Numbered from the stretch's first letter, positions 7,177 through 16,663 are shown. The stretch: DNA of 64,000 nt from Aminivibrio pyruvatiphilus (GCF_004366815.1 NZ_SORI01000002.1:1-64000); one strand, 5' to 3'. Notes: generated from the letters alone by a model not told the origin. Program-made: numbers and translations.

Positions 7177-8829
7177 ATGAATTTCTCTCGCCCCGGCGCC
7201 GCCGCAAAGCTCCTGCTTCTCGTTCTCCTGTCTGTTTCTCTCTATTTCTGGGGGCTCGGCAATCACGGCCTCCTCGAGCCCGACGAGGGACGGTACTCTG
7301 AAATCCCCCGGGAGATGCGGGAGACAGGGGACTTCATCACCCCAAGGCTTAACTATATCAAATACTTCGAAAAACCGGTGCTTCACTACTGGCTCACCGC
7401 TTCCGCCCAGGCCGTTTTCGGAGAAAACGAGTTTTCAGGCCGCTTCTGGCCCGCTCTGCTCGCCCTCGGGGGCGTTATGTTCACCTACCTGCTGGCACGG
7501 TCCATGTTCGGCCGCGAAACGGCCCTCTACTCGTCGGCCATTCTGACCACGAGCCTGGTCTATTTCGCCATCTCCCGGATCAACATCACCGACATGCCTC
7601 TCTCCTTCTTCCTCACCGCGGCCATGGCGGGATTCTGGTTCGGCCTGGAAAAGGACAGGCGCTTTTACCTGCTTTTCTATGCGGGAGCGGCCCTCGCCCT
7701 TCTCACCAAGGGCCTGATCGGCATCGTCCTGCCCGGCGGGATTATCTTCTGGTACATGATCCTCACCAGGCGGTGGGACATCGTCCGGTCCGCCCTCTAC
7801 CTTCCGGGCATCATCCTCTTCTCAGCCCTCTCCCTGCCGTGGTTCATCGCAGTCTGCGCGGTCAACGGCGATTTCTTCTACTTCTTCTTCATCCAGGAGC
7901 ATTTCCTGCGGTACGCGACCACCATGCACGGCCGGTACGAGCCGGCGTGGTTCTTCATTCCCATTCTGCTCGCCGGACTTTTCCCGTGGACGGGCCTGCT
8001 GCCCGGAGCGGTCAGGTCAGCCCTGCCCTCCCGTATCCGCGCCCTCGGAAATGAAAAGAGGGAGGAACTCTTCCTCTTTCTCTGGTTTGCCGTGATCTTT
8101 CTCTTTTTCTCCCTTTCGAGCTCCAAGCTCATCCCCTACATCATTCCCGTCTTCCCTCCCCTCGCCGTTCTCATGGGACGGGTCTTCCAGAAGATCGTCT
8201 CCGAAAGCGACGGCCGGGGGATGAAACGGTTCCTCCTCTGGAACAGCGCTTTTCTGGTCCCCTTCATCCTGGCTCTCCTGGTGTATCCCTTCTTCAACAG
8301 CCGGATTTCCGCAGGAAGGCTGCTGCCCTACGCCCTTCCGGTAGCCCTCGCCCTCTCGGCCTTCGTCGCCGCGGGGTGGTACTTCTACAGGAAGAGCCGG
8401 TTCCGTCTTCTGGCCCTCTCCCTGTGCCTTCTCGCCTTCCTCTCCATGTTCTCCTTCAGGCGGGTGTTCACCCTCTATGACGGCCTCATTTCCGCCAGGG
8501 ACCTGGCCGGGATCGTGGCCGAACTCCGCCGCCCCGGGGACGTGATCGCCCAGTACGGAAACTACGACCAGGGACTCCCCTTCTACCTGAAGCAGCGCAT
8601 CGTCCTCGTCAACTATCTCGGCGAGCTCGAGTTCGGGGCGAAGCAGGAAGAGGATCCCTTCTGGTTCATAGGTACGGAGCAGCTCCTGGAACTCTGGAAG
8701 AGCGACCGGAGGGTGATCCTGGTGATCAACACGGGCCACGAGGAGACCATTTTCTCCCTGCTCGATCCCAACGTCTCATCCGTCGCGGCGAAGACGGAAC
8801 GGCGGATCATCCTGGTGAACCGCCCGTAG
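7177..8829 (+). CDS. arnT: ArnT-like undecaprenyl-phosphate-sugar transferase (GT39/GT83 fold)
   Basis: The 550-residue polytopic protein has about twelve hydrophobic segments and a first periplasmic loop with the family's acidic motif (EPDEGRY, then REM). Such enzymes transfer a sugar from undecaprenyl phosphate to an envelope acceptor; ArnT puts L-Ara4N on lipid A phosphates in the periplasm, raising resistance to cationic peptides. The call rests on the fold plus the downstream arnC, arnA, arnD and ugd genes. The start at 7177 has GGAAGGA just upstream; an upstream in-frame TTG is less likely. It heads the rightward operon. Confidence 0.8.
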   Translation: MNFSRPGAAAKLLLLVLLSVSLYFWGLGNHGLLEPDEGRYSEIPREMRETGDFITPRLNYIKYFEKPVLHYWLTASAQAVFGENEFSGRFWPALLALGGVMFTYLLARSMFGRETALYSSAILTTSLVYFAISRINITDMPLSFFLTAAMAGFWFGLEKDRRFYLLFYAGAALALLTKGLIGIVLPGGIIFWYMILTRRWDIVRSALYLPGIILFSALSLPWFIAVCAVNGDFFYFFFIQEHFLRYATTMHGRYEPAWFFIPILLAGLFPWTGLLPGAVRSALPSRIRALGNEKREELFLFLWFAVIFLFFSLSSSKLIPYIIPVFPPLAVLMGRVFQKIVSESDGRGMKRFLLWNSAFLVPFILALLVYPFFNSRISAGRLLPYALPVALALSAFVAAGWYFYRKSRFRLLALSLCLLAFLSMFSFRRVFTLYDGLISARDLAGIVAELRRPGDVIAQYGNYDQGLPFYLKQRIVLVNYLGELEFGAKQEEDPFWFIGTEQLLELWKSDRRVILVINTGHEETIFSLLDPNVSSVAAKTERRIILVNRP

Positions 8830-8926
8830 GAACCGCCAATTTTTTCGAATGCGCCGGCGGCCGGTCCGCCTGACACAAATTTAACTGCGTTCCGGGGAAG
8901 CGCCCCGGAAAAAGGAGATGTCCGTC

Positions 8927-9865
8927 ATGCCTGAACCAGGCCTCGTTTCAGTGGTCATTCCTGTGTACAACGAGGAAGAATGCCTGCCCCACCTATTTCC
9001 CCGCCTCCGTTCCGCCCTGGAGGGGATGAACCGGCCCTATGAAATCATCTTCGTGAACGACGGAAGCAGGGACAGGTCCCTCCAGCTTCTGTACGAATTC
9101 TACAAAGCGAACCCGAAAAGAGTCCGCATCATCGACTTCAACGGCAATTTCGGCCAGCACATGGCCATCATGGCCGGTTTCGACCACTCCAGGGGGGATA
9201 TCATCATCACCCTCGACGCCGACCTCCAGAACCCGCCGGAGGAAATCCCCCGGATCGTTTTGAAGATCGACGAGGGGCACGACGTGGTGGGAACGGTCAG
9301 GCAGAACAGGCAGGACCCGAAATTCCGCAAGATGGCCTCCAGGATCGTCAACTCCATCACCAACAGGATCACCGGCCTGCGCCTGAACGATTACGGCTGC
9401 ATGCTCCGGGGCTACAGGCGGGACATCGTCAACATCATCAACCAGAGCTGCGAGAGCACCACCTTCATACCCGCCCTGGCCCAGAAATTCGCCGTGAATC
9501 CCGTGGAGATCCCCGTGGGGCACAACGAGCGGGAGCACGGCACGTCAAAGTACAGTTTTTTCCGGCTCATCCGCCTCAATTTCGATCTCATGACGGGATT
9601 CTCCCTCTTTCCCCTCCAGGCCGTCACCATGATCGGCATGGCCGTGTCGGCCCTGAGCTTCCTTTTCGTCCTCTTCCTTCTCCTCCGCCGCCTCATCGTC
9701 GGCCCCGAGGCGGAAGGAGTCTTTACCCTGCTGAACATCAACTTCTTCCTCATGGGGATCACCATGTCCTGCGTGGGCATCATCGGTGAATACATCGGCC
9801 GGATCTACTCCGAGGTGCGCAAGCGTCCACGGTACGTCATCCGGCGGGAATGGGACCATGACTGA
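8927..9865 (+). CDS. arnC: ArnC-like undecaprenyl-phosphate glycosyltransferase (GT2)
   Basis: The 312-residue protein has an N-terminal GT-A domain (VVIPVYNEEE at the start, DADLQNP as the metal-binding motif near residue 100) and two C-terminal transmembrane helices. ArnC attaches 4-formamido-arabinose to undecaprenyl phosphate on the cytoplasmic face. Related GtrB-type transferases share this layout, so the assignment leans on operon position between arnT and arnA. Two in-frame ATGs follow the Shine-Dalgarno; the second (8927) has the better spacing. Its stop overlaps the next start by eight bases, indicating translational coupling. Confidence 0.85.
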   Translation: MPEPGLVSVVIPVYNEEECLPHLFPRLRSALEGMNRPYEIIFVNDGSRDRSLQLLYEFYKANPKRVRIIDFNGNFGQHMAIMAGFDHSRGDIIITLDADLQNPPEEIPRIVLKIDEGHDVVGTVRQNRQDPKFRKMASRIVNSITNRITGLRLNDYGCMLRGYRRDIVNIINQSCESTTFIPALAQKFAVNPVEIPVGHNEREHGTSKYSFFRLIRLNFDLMTGFSLFPLQAVTMIGMAVSALSFLFVLFLLLRRLIVGPEAEGVFTLLNINFFLMGITMSCVGIIGEYIGRIYSEVRKRPRYVIRREWDHD

Positions 9866-10778
9866 TCTCCGGACGGCGGTCTTCGCCTACAGCGAAGTGG
9901 GGTACGTCTGCCTGGAGGAGCTGCTCCGCCGGGGCGTGACGGTGGTTGCCCTTTTCACCTGCGAGGACGACCCCGGCGAGGAGATCTGGTTCCCCTCCGT
10001 GGCGAAGCTGGGCCGCGAGGCAGGAATTCCGGTCCATACCCCCGCTTCCCTGGGGGACGCCGAATACGAGCTTCTTCTCTCTCTCCGCCCCGACGTGATC
10101 TTCTCCTTTTACTACAGGTCCATGATTCCGGAACGGTTCCTGCAGATCCCGCCCCTGGGGGCCTTCAACATGCACGGCTCCCTGCTGCCGAAATACAGGG
10201 GCAGGGCCTGCATCAACTGGGCCGTCCTCAGGGGAGAGCGGGAGACGGGAGCAACCCTGCACCGGATGGTCAGGCGCGCCGACGCCGGGGACATGGTGGA
10301 CCGGGAGCGGGTGCCCATTCTCTTCGAGGACACCGCCTTTGACGTGGGAAAGAAGGTTGCCGGGGCCGCCAGGCTCCTGATCGCCAGAAATCTTGACGCC
10401 ATCGCCGCCGGAACGGCGCCCCGCATCCCCCAGAACGAGGCGGAGGCCACCCTCTTCGGACGGCGGACCCCAGCCGACGGAAAAATCGACTGGAGCGGGA
10501 GCGCTCCGGAGATTTACAACCTTGTGCGGGCCGTGACCCACCCCTTTCCCGGGGCCTTCGCCTTCCGGGAAGGGAGAAAGCTCTTCATCTGGGAAGCCCT
10601 GCCGGAGGAGTGCCTTGATGACGGGACACCCCCGGGCACGGTCCTCTCACGGTCACCCCTGAGGGTGAAAGCCGGAACAGGCTGTCTCCGTATCCTCCGC
10701 GCCCAGTTCGACGGAGAACCGGAGCAGGACGGCGGATCTCTCGGAGAAACTTTCGGCGAAGGTTCCCTGCTGGAATAG
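9858..10778 (+). CDS. Stand-alone UDP-L-Ara4N formyltransferase (ArnA N-terminal domain)
   Basis: The 306-residue protein corresponds to the formyltransferase half of ArnA. It carries the catalytic Asn and His of the FNMHGSLLPKYRG motif and the Asp of ADAGDM, followed by a C-terminal OB-like region. It would formylate UDP-4-amino-arabinose using 10-formyl-tetrahydrofolate. In Escherichia coli this domain is fused to the decarboxylating dehydrogenase; here the two are separate genes. The ATG overlaps the arnC stop. A GC-rich hairpin lies between this gene and the dehydrogenase gene. Confidence 0.85.
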   Translation: MTDLRTAVFAYSEVGYVCLEELLRRGVTVVALFTCEDDPGEEIWFPSVAKLGREAGIPVHTPASLGDAEYELLLSLRPDVIFSFYYRSMIPERFLQIPPLGAFNMHGSLLPKYRGRACINWAVLRGERETGATLHRMVRRADAGDMVDRERVPILFEDTAFDVGKKVAGAARLLIARNLDAIAAGTAPRIPQNEAEATLFGRRTPADGKIDWSGSAPEIYNLVRAVTHPFPGAFAFREGRKLFIWEALPEECLDDGTPPGTVLSRSPLRVKAGTGCLRILRAQFDGEPEQDGGSLGETFGEGSLLE

Positions 10779-10807
10779 CCGGAGGAAGCCGCCAGGCGGG
10801 GTAAGAT

Positions 10808-10834
10808 TTCCCCCGGCCCCAAGGGGCGGGGGAA
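10808..10834 (+). promoter_or_regulatory. Intercistronic hairpin between the two ArnA halves
   Basis: TTCCCCCGGCCCC (10808-10820) pairs with GGGGCGGGGGAA (10823-10834), with one bulge and a very tight loop. There is no T-tract. It may tune expression between genes 130 bases apart. Confidence 0.35.
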
Positions 10835-10907
10835 CGTGATATACTGCACGGGGCGAAGTCTGCCCTTCGTTCACGGAACGAAAGAACAGCGTTGGGAGGT
10901 TTCAATA

Positions 10908-11918
10908 GTGAACATACTGATTCTCGGGGCCAACGGCTTCATCGGATCCCACCTCATCGAAGGCATTCTGTACAGCACGGACTGGAAGGTGAACGCCTTC
11001 GACCTTTCAGGAATGAACCTCGAAAAATATGAAGGACACCCGAACTTCTCCTTCACCCAGGGGGACATCTTCACCGCCGACGACTGGATGAGAAAGGCCA
11101 TCGCGGAAAGCGGCGCGGTCCTCCCCCTCGCGGGAATCGCCAAGCCGGCCTACTACCTCAGCAAGCCCCTCTGGACTTTCGAGCTCGACTTCGAACAGAA
11201 CCTGAAGATCGTCCGCATGTGCGCCGACGCGAAAAAGCGGGTCATCTTTCCCTCCACCTCCGAAGTCTACGGCATGAGCACCGACACCGTCCTCAAGGAA
11301 GACGAAAGCCCCCTCATCGTGGGACCCATCTGCAAGATGCGCTGGATCTACAGCTGCGGCAAGCAGATGATGGACAGGGTCATCGCCGCCTACGGCCAGG
11401 AAAGGGGTCTCCGGTACACCCTCTTCCGCCCCTTCAACTGGATCGGCCCCAGGCTCGACACCTTCAGGGACGCCGAGGAGCGGACCGCCAGGTCCATCAC
11501 CCAGATGGTCTTCGACGTTCTGTCCGGCCGCCCCATCACCCTCGTCAACGGCGGCGAGCAGCACCGGAGCTTCACCTACGTCTCCGACGGCATCGACGCC
11601 CTCCTGGCCATTCTCGCGGACGAAAAGGCCAGCGACGGAAAAATCTTCAATATCGGCAACCCGGGCAACAACGCATCCATAAAGGAACTGGCCCACCTGG
11701 TCATCGACATCATGAAGGAGATACCCTCCTTCCGGGAAGCCGCCGAAAACGCGCAGGTCACCGTCATGCCGGCGGAACAGTACTACGGCAACGGCTACGA
11801 CGACATGCAGAACAGGGTTCCCTCTATCGAGGCCATCGGGAGAGCCCTGGGCTGGGCTCCGAAAATTCCCCTCCGGGAGGCCGTGGAGCAGACCATTCTC
11901 AGCTACGTCGAAGGATAG
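10908..11918 (+). CDS. Stand-alone ArnA C-terminal domain: UDP-glucuronate 4-dehydrogenase/decarboxylase
   Basis: The 336-residue short-chain dehydrogenase oxidises and decarboxylates UDP-glucuronate to UDP-4-keto-pentose. It begins with the NAD motif GANGFIG, has the catalytic YxxxK in YSCGK, and the ArnA-like block FRPFNWIGPRLD. Its length matches the ArnA dehydrogenase domain. The start is GTG at 10908, with GGGAGG seven bases before it. It follows the formyltransferase gene and precedes arnD. Together these two genes replace bifunctional ArnA. Confidence 0.85.
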   Translation: MNILILGANGFIGSHLIEGILYSTDWKVNAFDLSGMNLEKYEGHPNFSFTQGDIFTADDWMRKAIAESGAVLPLAGIAKPAYYLSKPLWTFELDFEQNLKIVRMCADAKKRVIFPSTSEVYGMSTDTVLKEDESPLIVGPICKMRWIYSCGKQMMDRVIAAYGQERGLRYTLFRPFNWIGPRLDTFRDAEERTARSITQMVFDVLSGRPITLVNGGEQHRSFTYVSDGIDALLAILADEKASDGKIFNIGNPGNNASIKELAHLVIDIMKEIPSFREAAENAQVTVMPAEQYYGNGYDDMQNRVPSIEAIGRALGWAPKIPLREAVEQTILSYVEG

Positions 11919-11931
11919 GAGGGATTATTCC

Positions 11932-12858
11932 GTGGCGGAAACCATTCTCGTTCTCAAGACGGACGTGGACACCCTCAAAGGGTACCGGGAGGGTGTCCCC
12001 AGGCTGCTCGAAATCTTCCGGGCCAGGAAGATCAAAGCATCCTTTTTCTTTTCCTTCGGCCCTGACAACTCAGGCAGGGCCATCCGGCGCATCTTCCGGA
12101 AAGGCTTCCTGAAGAAGATGCTCCGGACCAAGGCGCCGTCCACCTACGGATTCCGCACCCTTCTCTACGGCACCCTGCTTCCGGCCCCCCTCATCGTCCA
12201 GCCCGAACCCGGCGTCTTCATCCGGGCGGTGGAGGAAGGTCACGACTGCGGCATCCACTGCTGGGACCACGTGAAGTGGCAGGACCGGCTTCCCCGTCTC
12301 ACCCCTGAGCAGATCCGGGAGGATTTCCGGAAGTCCATGGAGCTCTTTGAACTCTACGCCGCCAATAAGGCCAAAAGCTGCGCCGCCCCGGGGTGGCAGG
12401 TCACCCCTGAAAGCCTGGCGGTCCAGGACGAACTGGGCTTCGACTACTGCAGCGACATCCGGGGATCGGGCTACGCCTTCCGCCCCCGCATGGGAGGAAG
12501 GACCTTCAAAACGCTCCAGATTCCCACCACCCTGCCGACCCTGGACGAAGTCTACGGCAGAGAGGACATTCCCGGGGACGGGATCGTGGACTACTATCTC
12601 GACCAGCTGCAGCCAGGCCTCAACGTCCACACCATCCACGCCGAAATGGAGGGGCGGGCCCAGAGTCCCATCCTCGAGCAGCTCCTCGACCGGTGCGCGG
12701 AACGGGGAGTGACCTTCCGCACCCTCAACGACGTCGCCTTCGAGATCTCCGTCCGGAATCCCCTCATCCACGTGTGCGATGTGGTCCCCGGCGAGCTCCC
12801 CGGCAGGTCGGGAACGGTGGCCGTCCAGAAATGCGCCCGTGAGGAGGAGAAAGAATGA
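11932..12858 (+). CDS. arnD: ArnD-like polysaccharide deacetylase (undecaprenyl-phosphate-Ara4FN deformylase)
   Basis: The 308-residue protein has a NodB-type deacetylase core: an N-terminal KTDVDT (metal Asp), a histidine pair in GIHCWDHVKW, and C-terminal barrel strands with HTIHAE. ArnD removes the formyl group from undecaprenyl-phosphate-4-formamido-arabinose. The start is GTG at 11932, behind AGGAGGG. The last codons overlap the ugd start (ATGA), a sign of coupled translation. The position inside the arn operon supports ArnD over a general chitin deacetylase. Confidence 0.85.
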   Translation: MAETILVLKTDVDTLKGYREGVPRLLEIFRARKIKASFFFSFGPDNSGRAIRRIFRKGFLKKMLRTKAPSTYGFRTLLYGTLLPAPLIVQPEPGVFIRAVEEGHDCGIHCWDHVKWQDRLPRLTPEQIREDFRKSMELFELYAANKAKSCAAPGWQVTPESLAVQDELGFDYCSDIRGSGYAFRPRMGGRTFKTLQIPTTLPTLDEVYGREDIPGDGIVDYYLDQLQPGLNVHTIHAEMEGRAQSPILEQLLDRCAERGVTFRTLNDVAFEISVRNPLIHVCDVVPGELPGRSGTVAVQKCAREEEKE

Positions 12859-14174
12859 AGCTCGCCGTGGTGGGCACGGGATATGTCGGCCTGGTGACCG
12901 GCGTCTGCCTCGCAAAATTCGGGAACGACGTGGTCTGCGTGGATACAAACACCCAAAAAATCGAGGCTCTCTCCAGGGGGACCGTCCCCTTTTACGAGCC
13001 GGGGCTCGAAGAGATCATCCGGAACAACCTGGAAGCGGGACGGCTTTCCTTTTCCACCGATCTTCCCTCCGCCCTCGACGACGCCCTCATGTGCTTCATC
13101 ACCGTAGGGACCCCTTCCCTCGAGGACGGGAGCGCCGACCTCTCCGCCGTCAGGTCGGTGGCTGAGACCATCGGCCGCTCCATGAAGGAATACAAGCTCG
13201 TGGTGGTCAAGTCCACCGTGCCGGTGAGCACCTGCGACTTCGTCCGGCAGGCCGTGGCCGCGGAGCTCGCGAAGCGGCGGGAGGACATCCCCTTCGACGT
13301 GGCGTCGAACCCGGAATTCCTCCGGGAGGGCGCCGCCGTGCGGGACTTCCTGGAACCCGACAGGGTAGTGGTGGGCGTGGACTGCGACCGGTCCGCCGAC
13401 ATCATGAAGGAGCTTTACAGCTTCCTCCCCCCTGAAAAGGTCATTTTCATGGACATCCGCTCGTCGGAAATGACCAAGTACGCCGCCAATGCCATGCTCG
13501 CCACCAGAATTTCCTTCATGAACGAGATCGCCGCCGTGTGCGAGCGGCTGGGTGCCGACGTGGAGAAGGTCAGGATGGGCATGGGCTCCGATTCCCGCAT
13601 CGGCTACGCCTTTCTCAGCGCCGGGTGCGGCTTCGGAGGATCGTGCTTCCCCAAGGACGTCCGGGCCCTGAAGGAGTTCGCCCGGAAGGAAGGTCTGGAA
13701 ATGCAGATCCTCCAGGCAGTGGAGGAAGTCAACGAACGGCAGAAGCACGTCCTCTTCGGCAAGCTCCTCCGCCACTTCGGCTGCATGAAGGGCAAGACCA
13801 TCGGCATCTGGGGCCTCTCCTTCAAGCCGAAGACATCGGACGTCCGGGAGGCCCCCGCCCAGGCCCTCATCGCCGACCTCGCCGCCGCCGGGGCAAAGGT
13901 TCAGGCCCATGACCCGAAGGCCATGGATGAAACGAGGGAGGCCCTGGGTGACCTTCAGGGCGTTCTTTACGTCAACAATCAGTACGACGCCGTCAACGGC
14001 GCCGACGCCCTGGTCCTGGTGACCGAATGGGACATCTACAAGCAGCCCGACTTCAAAAAGATACGGTCCCTTCTCGCCTCTCCAGTGATCTTCGACGGGC
14101 GGAACCAGTACTCCCCGGCGGAGATGAAACGGCAGGGCTTCGTCTATTATTCCATAGGCCGCGGAACGGCCTGA
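12855..14174 (+). CDS. ugd: UDP-glucose 6-dehydrogenase
   Basis: The 439-residue enzyme oxidises UDP-glucose to UDP-glucuronate with two NAD, feeding the ArnA dehydrogenase. It has the N-terminal NAD motif GTGYVG, the catalytic cysteine in GGSCFPKD, and the family's conserved ATEWxxF-like region near the C-terminus (here TEWDIYKQPDF). The length is normal. The start overlaps the arnD stop by four bases. It is the last gene of the operon; an extended -10 promoter follows for the next gene. Confidence 0.93.
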   Translation: MKLAVVGTGYVGLVTGVCLAKFGNDVVCVDTNTQKIEALSRGTVPFYEPGLEEIIRNNLEAGRLSFSTDLPSALDDALMCFITVGTPSLEDGSADLSAVRSVAETIGRSMKEYKLVVVKSTVPVSTCDFVRQAVAAELAKRREDIPFDVASNPEFLREGAAVRDFLEPDRVVVGVDCDRSADIMKELYSFLPPEKVIFMDIRSSEMTKYAANAMLATRISFMNEIAAVCERLGADVEKVRMGMGSDSRIGYAFLSAGCGFGGSCFPKDVRALKEFARKEGLEMQILQAVEEVNERQKHVLFGKLLRHFGCMKGKTIGIWGLSFKPKTSDVREAPAQALIADLAAAGAKVQAHDPKAMDETREALGDLQGVLYVNNQYDAVNGADALVLVTEWDIYKQPDFKKIRSLLASPVIFDGRNQYSPAEMKRQGFVYYSIGRGTA

Positions 14175-14195
14175 TCCCCGCCCTTCCGCTGGCGA

Positions 14196-14204
14196 TGCTA
14201 TAAT
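14196..14204 (+). promoter_or_regulatory. Extended -10 promoter
   Basis: TGCTATAAT at 14196-14204 is a perfect extended -10 with no good -35. It lies about 30 bases before the GTG at 14236. Confidence 0.5.
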
Positions 14205-14235
14205 TTTCACACCACAACCAACAGGAGGGACTATC

Positions 14236-15000
14236 GTGCGTAAACTACTGCCTGCGCTGCTATGCGTCCTGCTTCTGTGCACCTCTTCCGCCGCCGCGAA
14301 AAAAGAATTCAGGGGCGGCTTCACCCCGGAGACCAACGGCGAGCGGCTGCTCTCCCTTCTCGTCTCCCTCACGAACCCCGAGGTGCTCGAACTCCGCATG
14401 GACGAAGAACCCGACGACCAGGGGAATGTCCGCAACATCCATTTCCTCGTGACAGGGGCCACCATCGGAGGCTTCCGGGTGGAAAAGCTGGCCCTGGAGG
14501 CATCCTTCGTGGAGCTGAACGCTCCGTCGAAGTGGGACCCGAAGGCGAAGGACCCCATTGAGGTCAAAAATGCCCTCCGGAGCAATCTCGAGGCGGTCAT
14601 CCTGGAAAAGGACATCAACGCCGCCCTCAGCGGGTATGCCGGCAGCGACTGGAACAAAATTTCCGTGGACCTCAGGCCGGGAATCATCGGCGCCAGGGGG
14701 TACTACCACGTGAAAAACCCCGGCCTCACTCTCCTGGCGGAGGTGAAGACGGGGCTCGAAATACGGCAGGGCAAGGAACTCTGGCTGAAGGACGTGGAGC
14801 TGAAGATCAACCACGACGAGCAGACCGATGCCGTCAGGCAGGCCATACGGGACATCCAGCCCGTGGTGGACATCCGGGATTTTCCCTTCCCGGTGACGCT
14901 CGCGGTGCTTTCGGTGGACGACCAGAAACTCAGGATCTCCACCCGGACCCCGCCGAAACCCTTCGAGGGAATCCTCCTCCGCTACGTCCGGGGTTCCTGA
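14236..15000 (+). CDS. Secreted DUF2993 (LmeA-like) protein
   Basis: The 254-residue protein has a signal peptide (residues 1-22, ending SSAAA) and a mature region that resembles DUF2993/LmeA lipid-binding proteins, which form an elongated beta structure. The resemblance is by pattern only: repeated amphipathic strands and a long central IEVKNALRSNLEAVI helix. It would sit in the periplasm. The start is GTG at 14236, with AGGAGGG upstream and an extended -10 promoter. Its last 19 bases overlap the convergent truD gene. A role in outer-membrane lipid handling next to the arn operon is possible but inferred. Confidence 0.6.
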   Translation: MRKLLPALLCVLLLCTSSAAAKKEFRGGFTPETNGERLLSLLVSLTNPEVLELRMDEEPDDQGNVRNIHFLVTGATIGGFRVEKLALEASFVELNAPSKWDPKAKDPIEVKNALRSNLEAVILEKDINAALSGYAGSDWNKISVDLRPGIIGARGYYHVKNPGLTLLAEVKTGLEIRQGKELWLKDVELKINHDEQTDAVRQAIRDIQPVVDIRDFPFPVTLAVLSVDDQKLRISTRTPPKPFEGILLRYVRGS

Positions 15001-16160
15001 ACCCTCCCCGCCGACTTCAGCAGCATGGTTGCATAGCTCCCCCTCGGCAGGAAAAACCGGAGCCGAAGAGCGACTTTCCCGGGGAAGAGGCCGTCCTCTT
15101 CCCTTTTCCATTCCATATCCTCAGGCAATACGGCGCACTGCCTGGGGAAAGAAGCGAAATAGGCCTGGGAGATCTCTTTCATGCGGAACTTGGAGAGCCG
15201 CACGCCCCGCTCGCCCAGGAGGCGGGAAAAAACCCCGTCCAGATCGGGGGGAAGAGGAGGCATGTCCGGCCCCACAGTGTGAAGGGGTTCCGACAGGAGC
15301 CTCCGCTGCAGGTCCTCCGGAAGACCGGCATACTGGTACACCTGACCTGTCCTGAGCTCAACCGGGAAAAGCTCCCCGTCCTCTCCCTGAAGGAACCGTG
15401 AGAGGGTTTCATTCCAGAGAAAGCTCGAATAGGCTGAGAAATACATGCCCATCTCCTCGGCCGGTATGAGCCTGAGACAGGCAAGAACCCCTTCCCGCCC
15501 CTTCTTCTTCAGGAGGGACAGCATCTTCTTCAGCAGGGGCTCCGTGCAGAGGGGTTCCATCTCCTCCCATTTTCCCCATTTCTCGGCGAGAAGAGCTTTC
15601 CGTTTTTTCAGGTAGGCCGGAGCCTCGGGGTGGCAGAAGGAGAAATACTTCCTGAGGGCGGCGTCGAACCGTCTCTTCACCACCATCTCCCCGAAAAACT
15701 CGCCCTTGCTCCCCACGTTGCCGAAACGCTGGTCGTCGAAATAATTGGCGAATCCCCTGCTGGAGATCTGCTCCAGCCGGATCTCCGTTCTTTCCGCTTC
15801 ACGGTCGTCCATGCCCCGAAGGACGAGAGAAAAGCGGTTGCCCTTCAGCACGGCAGGCTCGAGCTGTTTCAGGCTGTACCCGGCACTCCGGACTGAAAAG
15901 CCCTCCCCCTCGCAGGCGAGGTCGTACTCCGCCGGAACAGAAAGAAACTGGACCGTCCTGGCGTGGCGGTCCTTCCTGCCGAGAGACCTGATTTCGCCGA
16001 GGGGCACCTTTTTCCGGACTGCCGCCTCGCGGACGGCGTCGGATGTGTTCCACCCCTCCTTTTCCAGCAGGAAAAGCCGGAAGGGCATTTCCTTTTTCGC
16101 CGGGGCAAAGTGGAGCACTTCTTCAACACAAAAATCGTCTGCCTTTGTTTTTATGCGCAT
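14982..16160 (-). CDS. truD: tRNA pseudouridine(13) synthase TruD
   Basis: The 392-residue enzyme makes pseudouridine at tRNA position 13. The catalytic aspartate is in GRKDRHA, preceded by the DDFCVEEV start typical of TruD and followed by the NYFDDQRFG motif. The ATG at 16160 is used because it starts two bases after the stop of the upstream gene; an upstream extension would add a basic tail overlapping that gene. It is the last gene of a long minus-strand operon. The 3' end overlaps the convergent DUF2993 gene by 19 bases. Confidence 0.92.
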   Translation of the reverse strand: MRIKTKADDFCVEEVLHFAPAKKEMPFRLFLLEKEGWNTSDAVREAAVRKKVPLGEIRSLGRKDRHARTVQFLSVPAEYDLACEGEGFSVRSAGYSLKQLEPAVLKGNRFSLVLRGMDDREAERTEIRLEQISSRGFANYFDDQRFGNVGSKGEFFGEMVVKRRFDAALRKYFSFCHPEAPAYLKKRKALLAEKWGKWEEMEPLCTEPLLKKMLSLLKKKGREGVLACLRLIPAEEMGMYFSAYSSFLWNETLSRFLQGEDGELFPVELRTGQVYQYAGLPEDLQRRLLSEPLHTVGPDMPPLPPDLDGVFSRLLGERGVRLSKFRMKEISQAYFASFPRQCAVLPEDMEWKREEDGLFPGKVALRLRFFLPRGSYATMLLKSAGRVQEPRT

Positions 16161-16162
16161 AT

Positions 16163-16663
16163 TTACCGTACCAATCCGGCGAACCCCTTCAGGTTCACCT
16201 TTCCGAGGAGCTTTTCGATTTCTGCCCCCGTCATTCCGTCTCCCCCGAGAAGAAGCCATCCCTTCCCGTCCAGGTCGACCCAGATTGTGGCGCCGCTTTC
16301 GTCCTTCAGTTCCACCTTCACGGCGGAAAATCCCCCCAGGCTCAGGAAGGAAAACACCGCCTCCTCCGTTTCGGCCCTACCCGCCGCCCTGTCCTGTTCA
16401 AGCTCTTCCGGCAGGGGCCCCGCAGAAGGGGCCTCCGGGCCGGCGATCACCATGAACTGAAAAAAACGGTCTCCCTGGTAATAATCGGCACCCACGGTGA
16501 CGAAACCGTCCTCGGGCATGGAAAAGGGTGTCTCCATCTTCCATCCATCGAACCGGGGAAGGGCCTTTGTGAGACTCTCCACCGTCGGGGCGCCCGAAAG
16601 CCGGCCCGCTCCCGCAAACAGCAGCGCCAAGAACAGTGCCGCCGCACACAGACCTTTCTTCAT
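16163..16663 (-). CDS. Secreted protein of unknown function
   Basis: The 166-residue protein has a signal peptide (MKKGLCAAALFLALL, cleavage near residue 24) and a small mature domain with a hydrophobic core but no recognised motif. The segment WKMETPFSMPEDGF and a GGDGMTGAEIEKLLGKV stretch suggest an alpha/beta fold. It is tightly placed: 20 bases after the FAD oxidoreductase and two bases before truD. No function can be given. Confidence 0.65.
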   Translation of the reverse strand: MKKGLCAAALFLALLFAGAGRLSGAPTVESLTKALPRFDGWKMETPFSMPEDGFVTVGADYYQGDRFFQFMVIAGPEAPSAGPLPEELEQDRAAGRAETEEAVFSFLSLGGFSAVKVELKDESGATIWVDLDGKGWLLLGGDGMTGAEIEKLLGKVNLKGFAGLVR

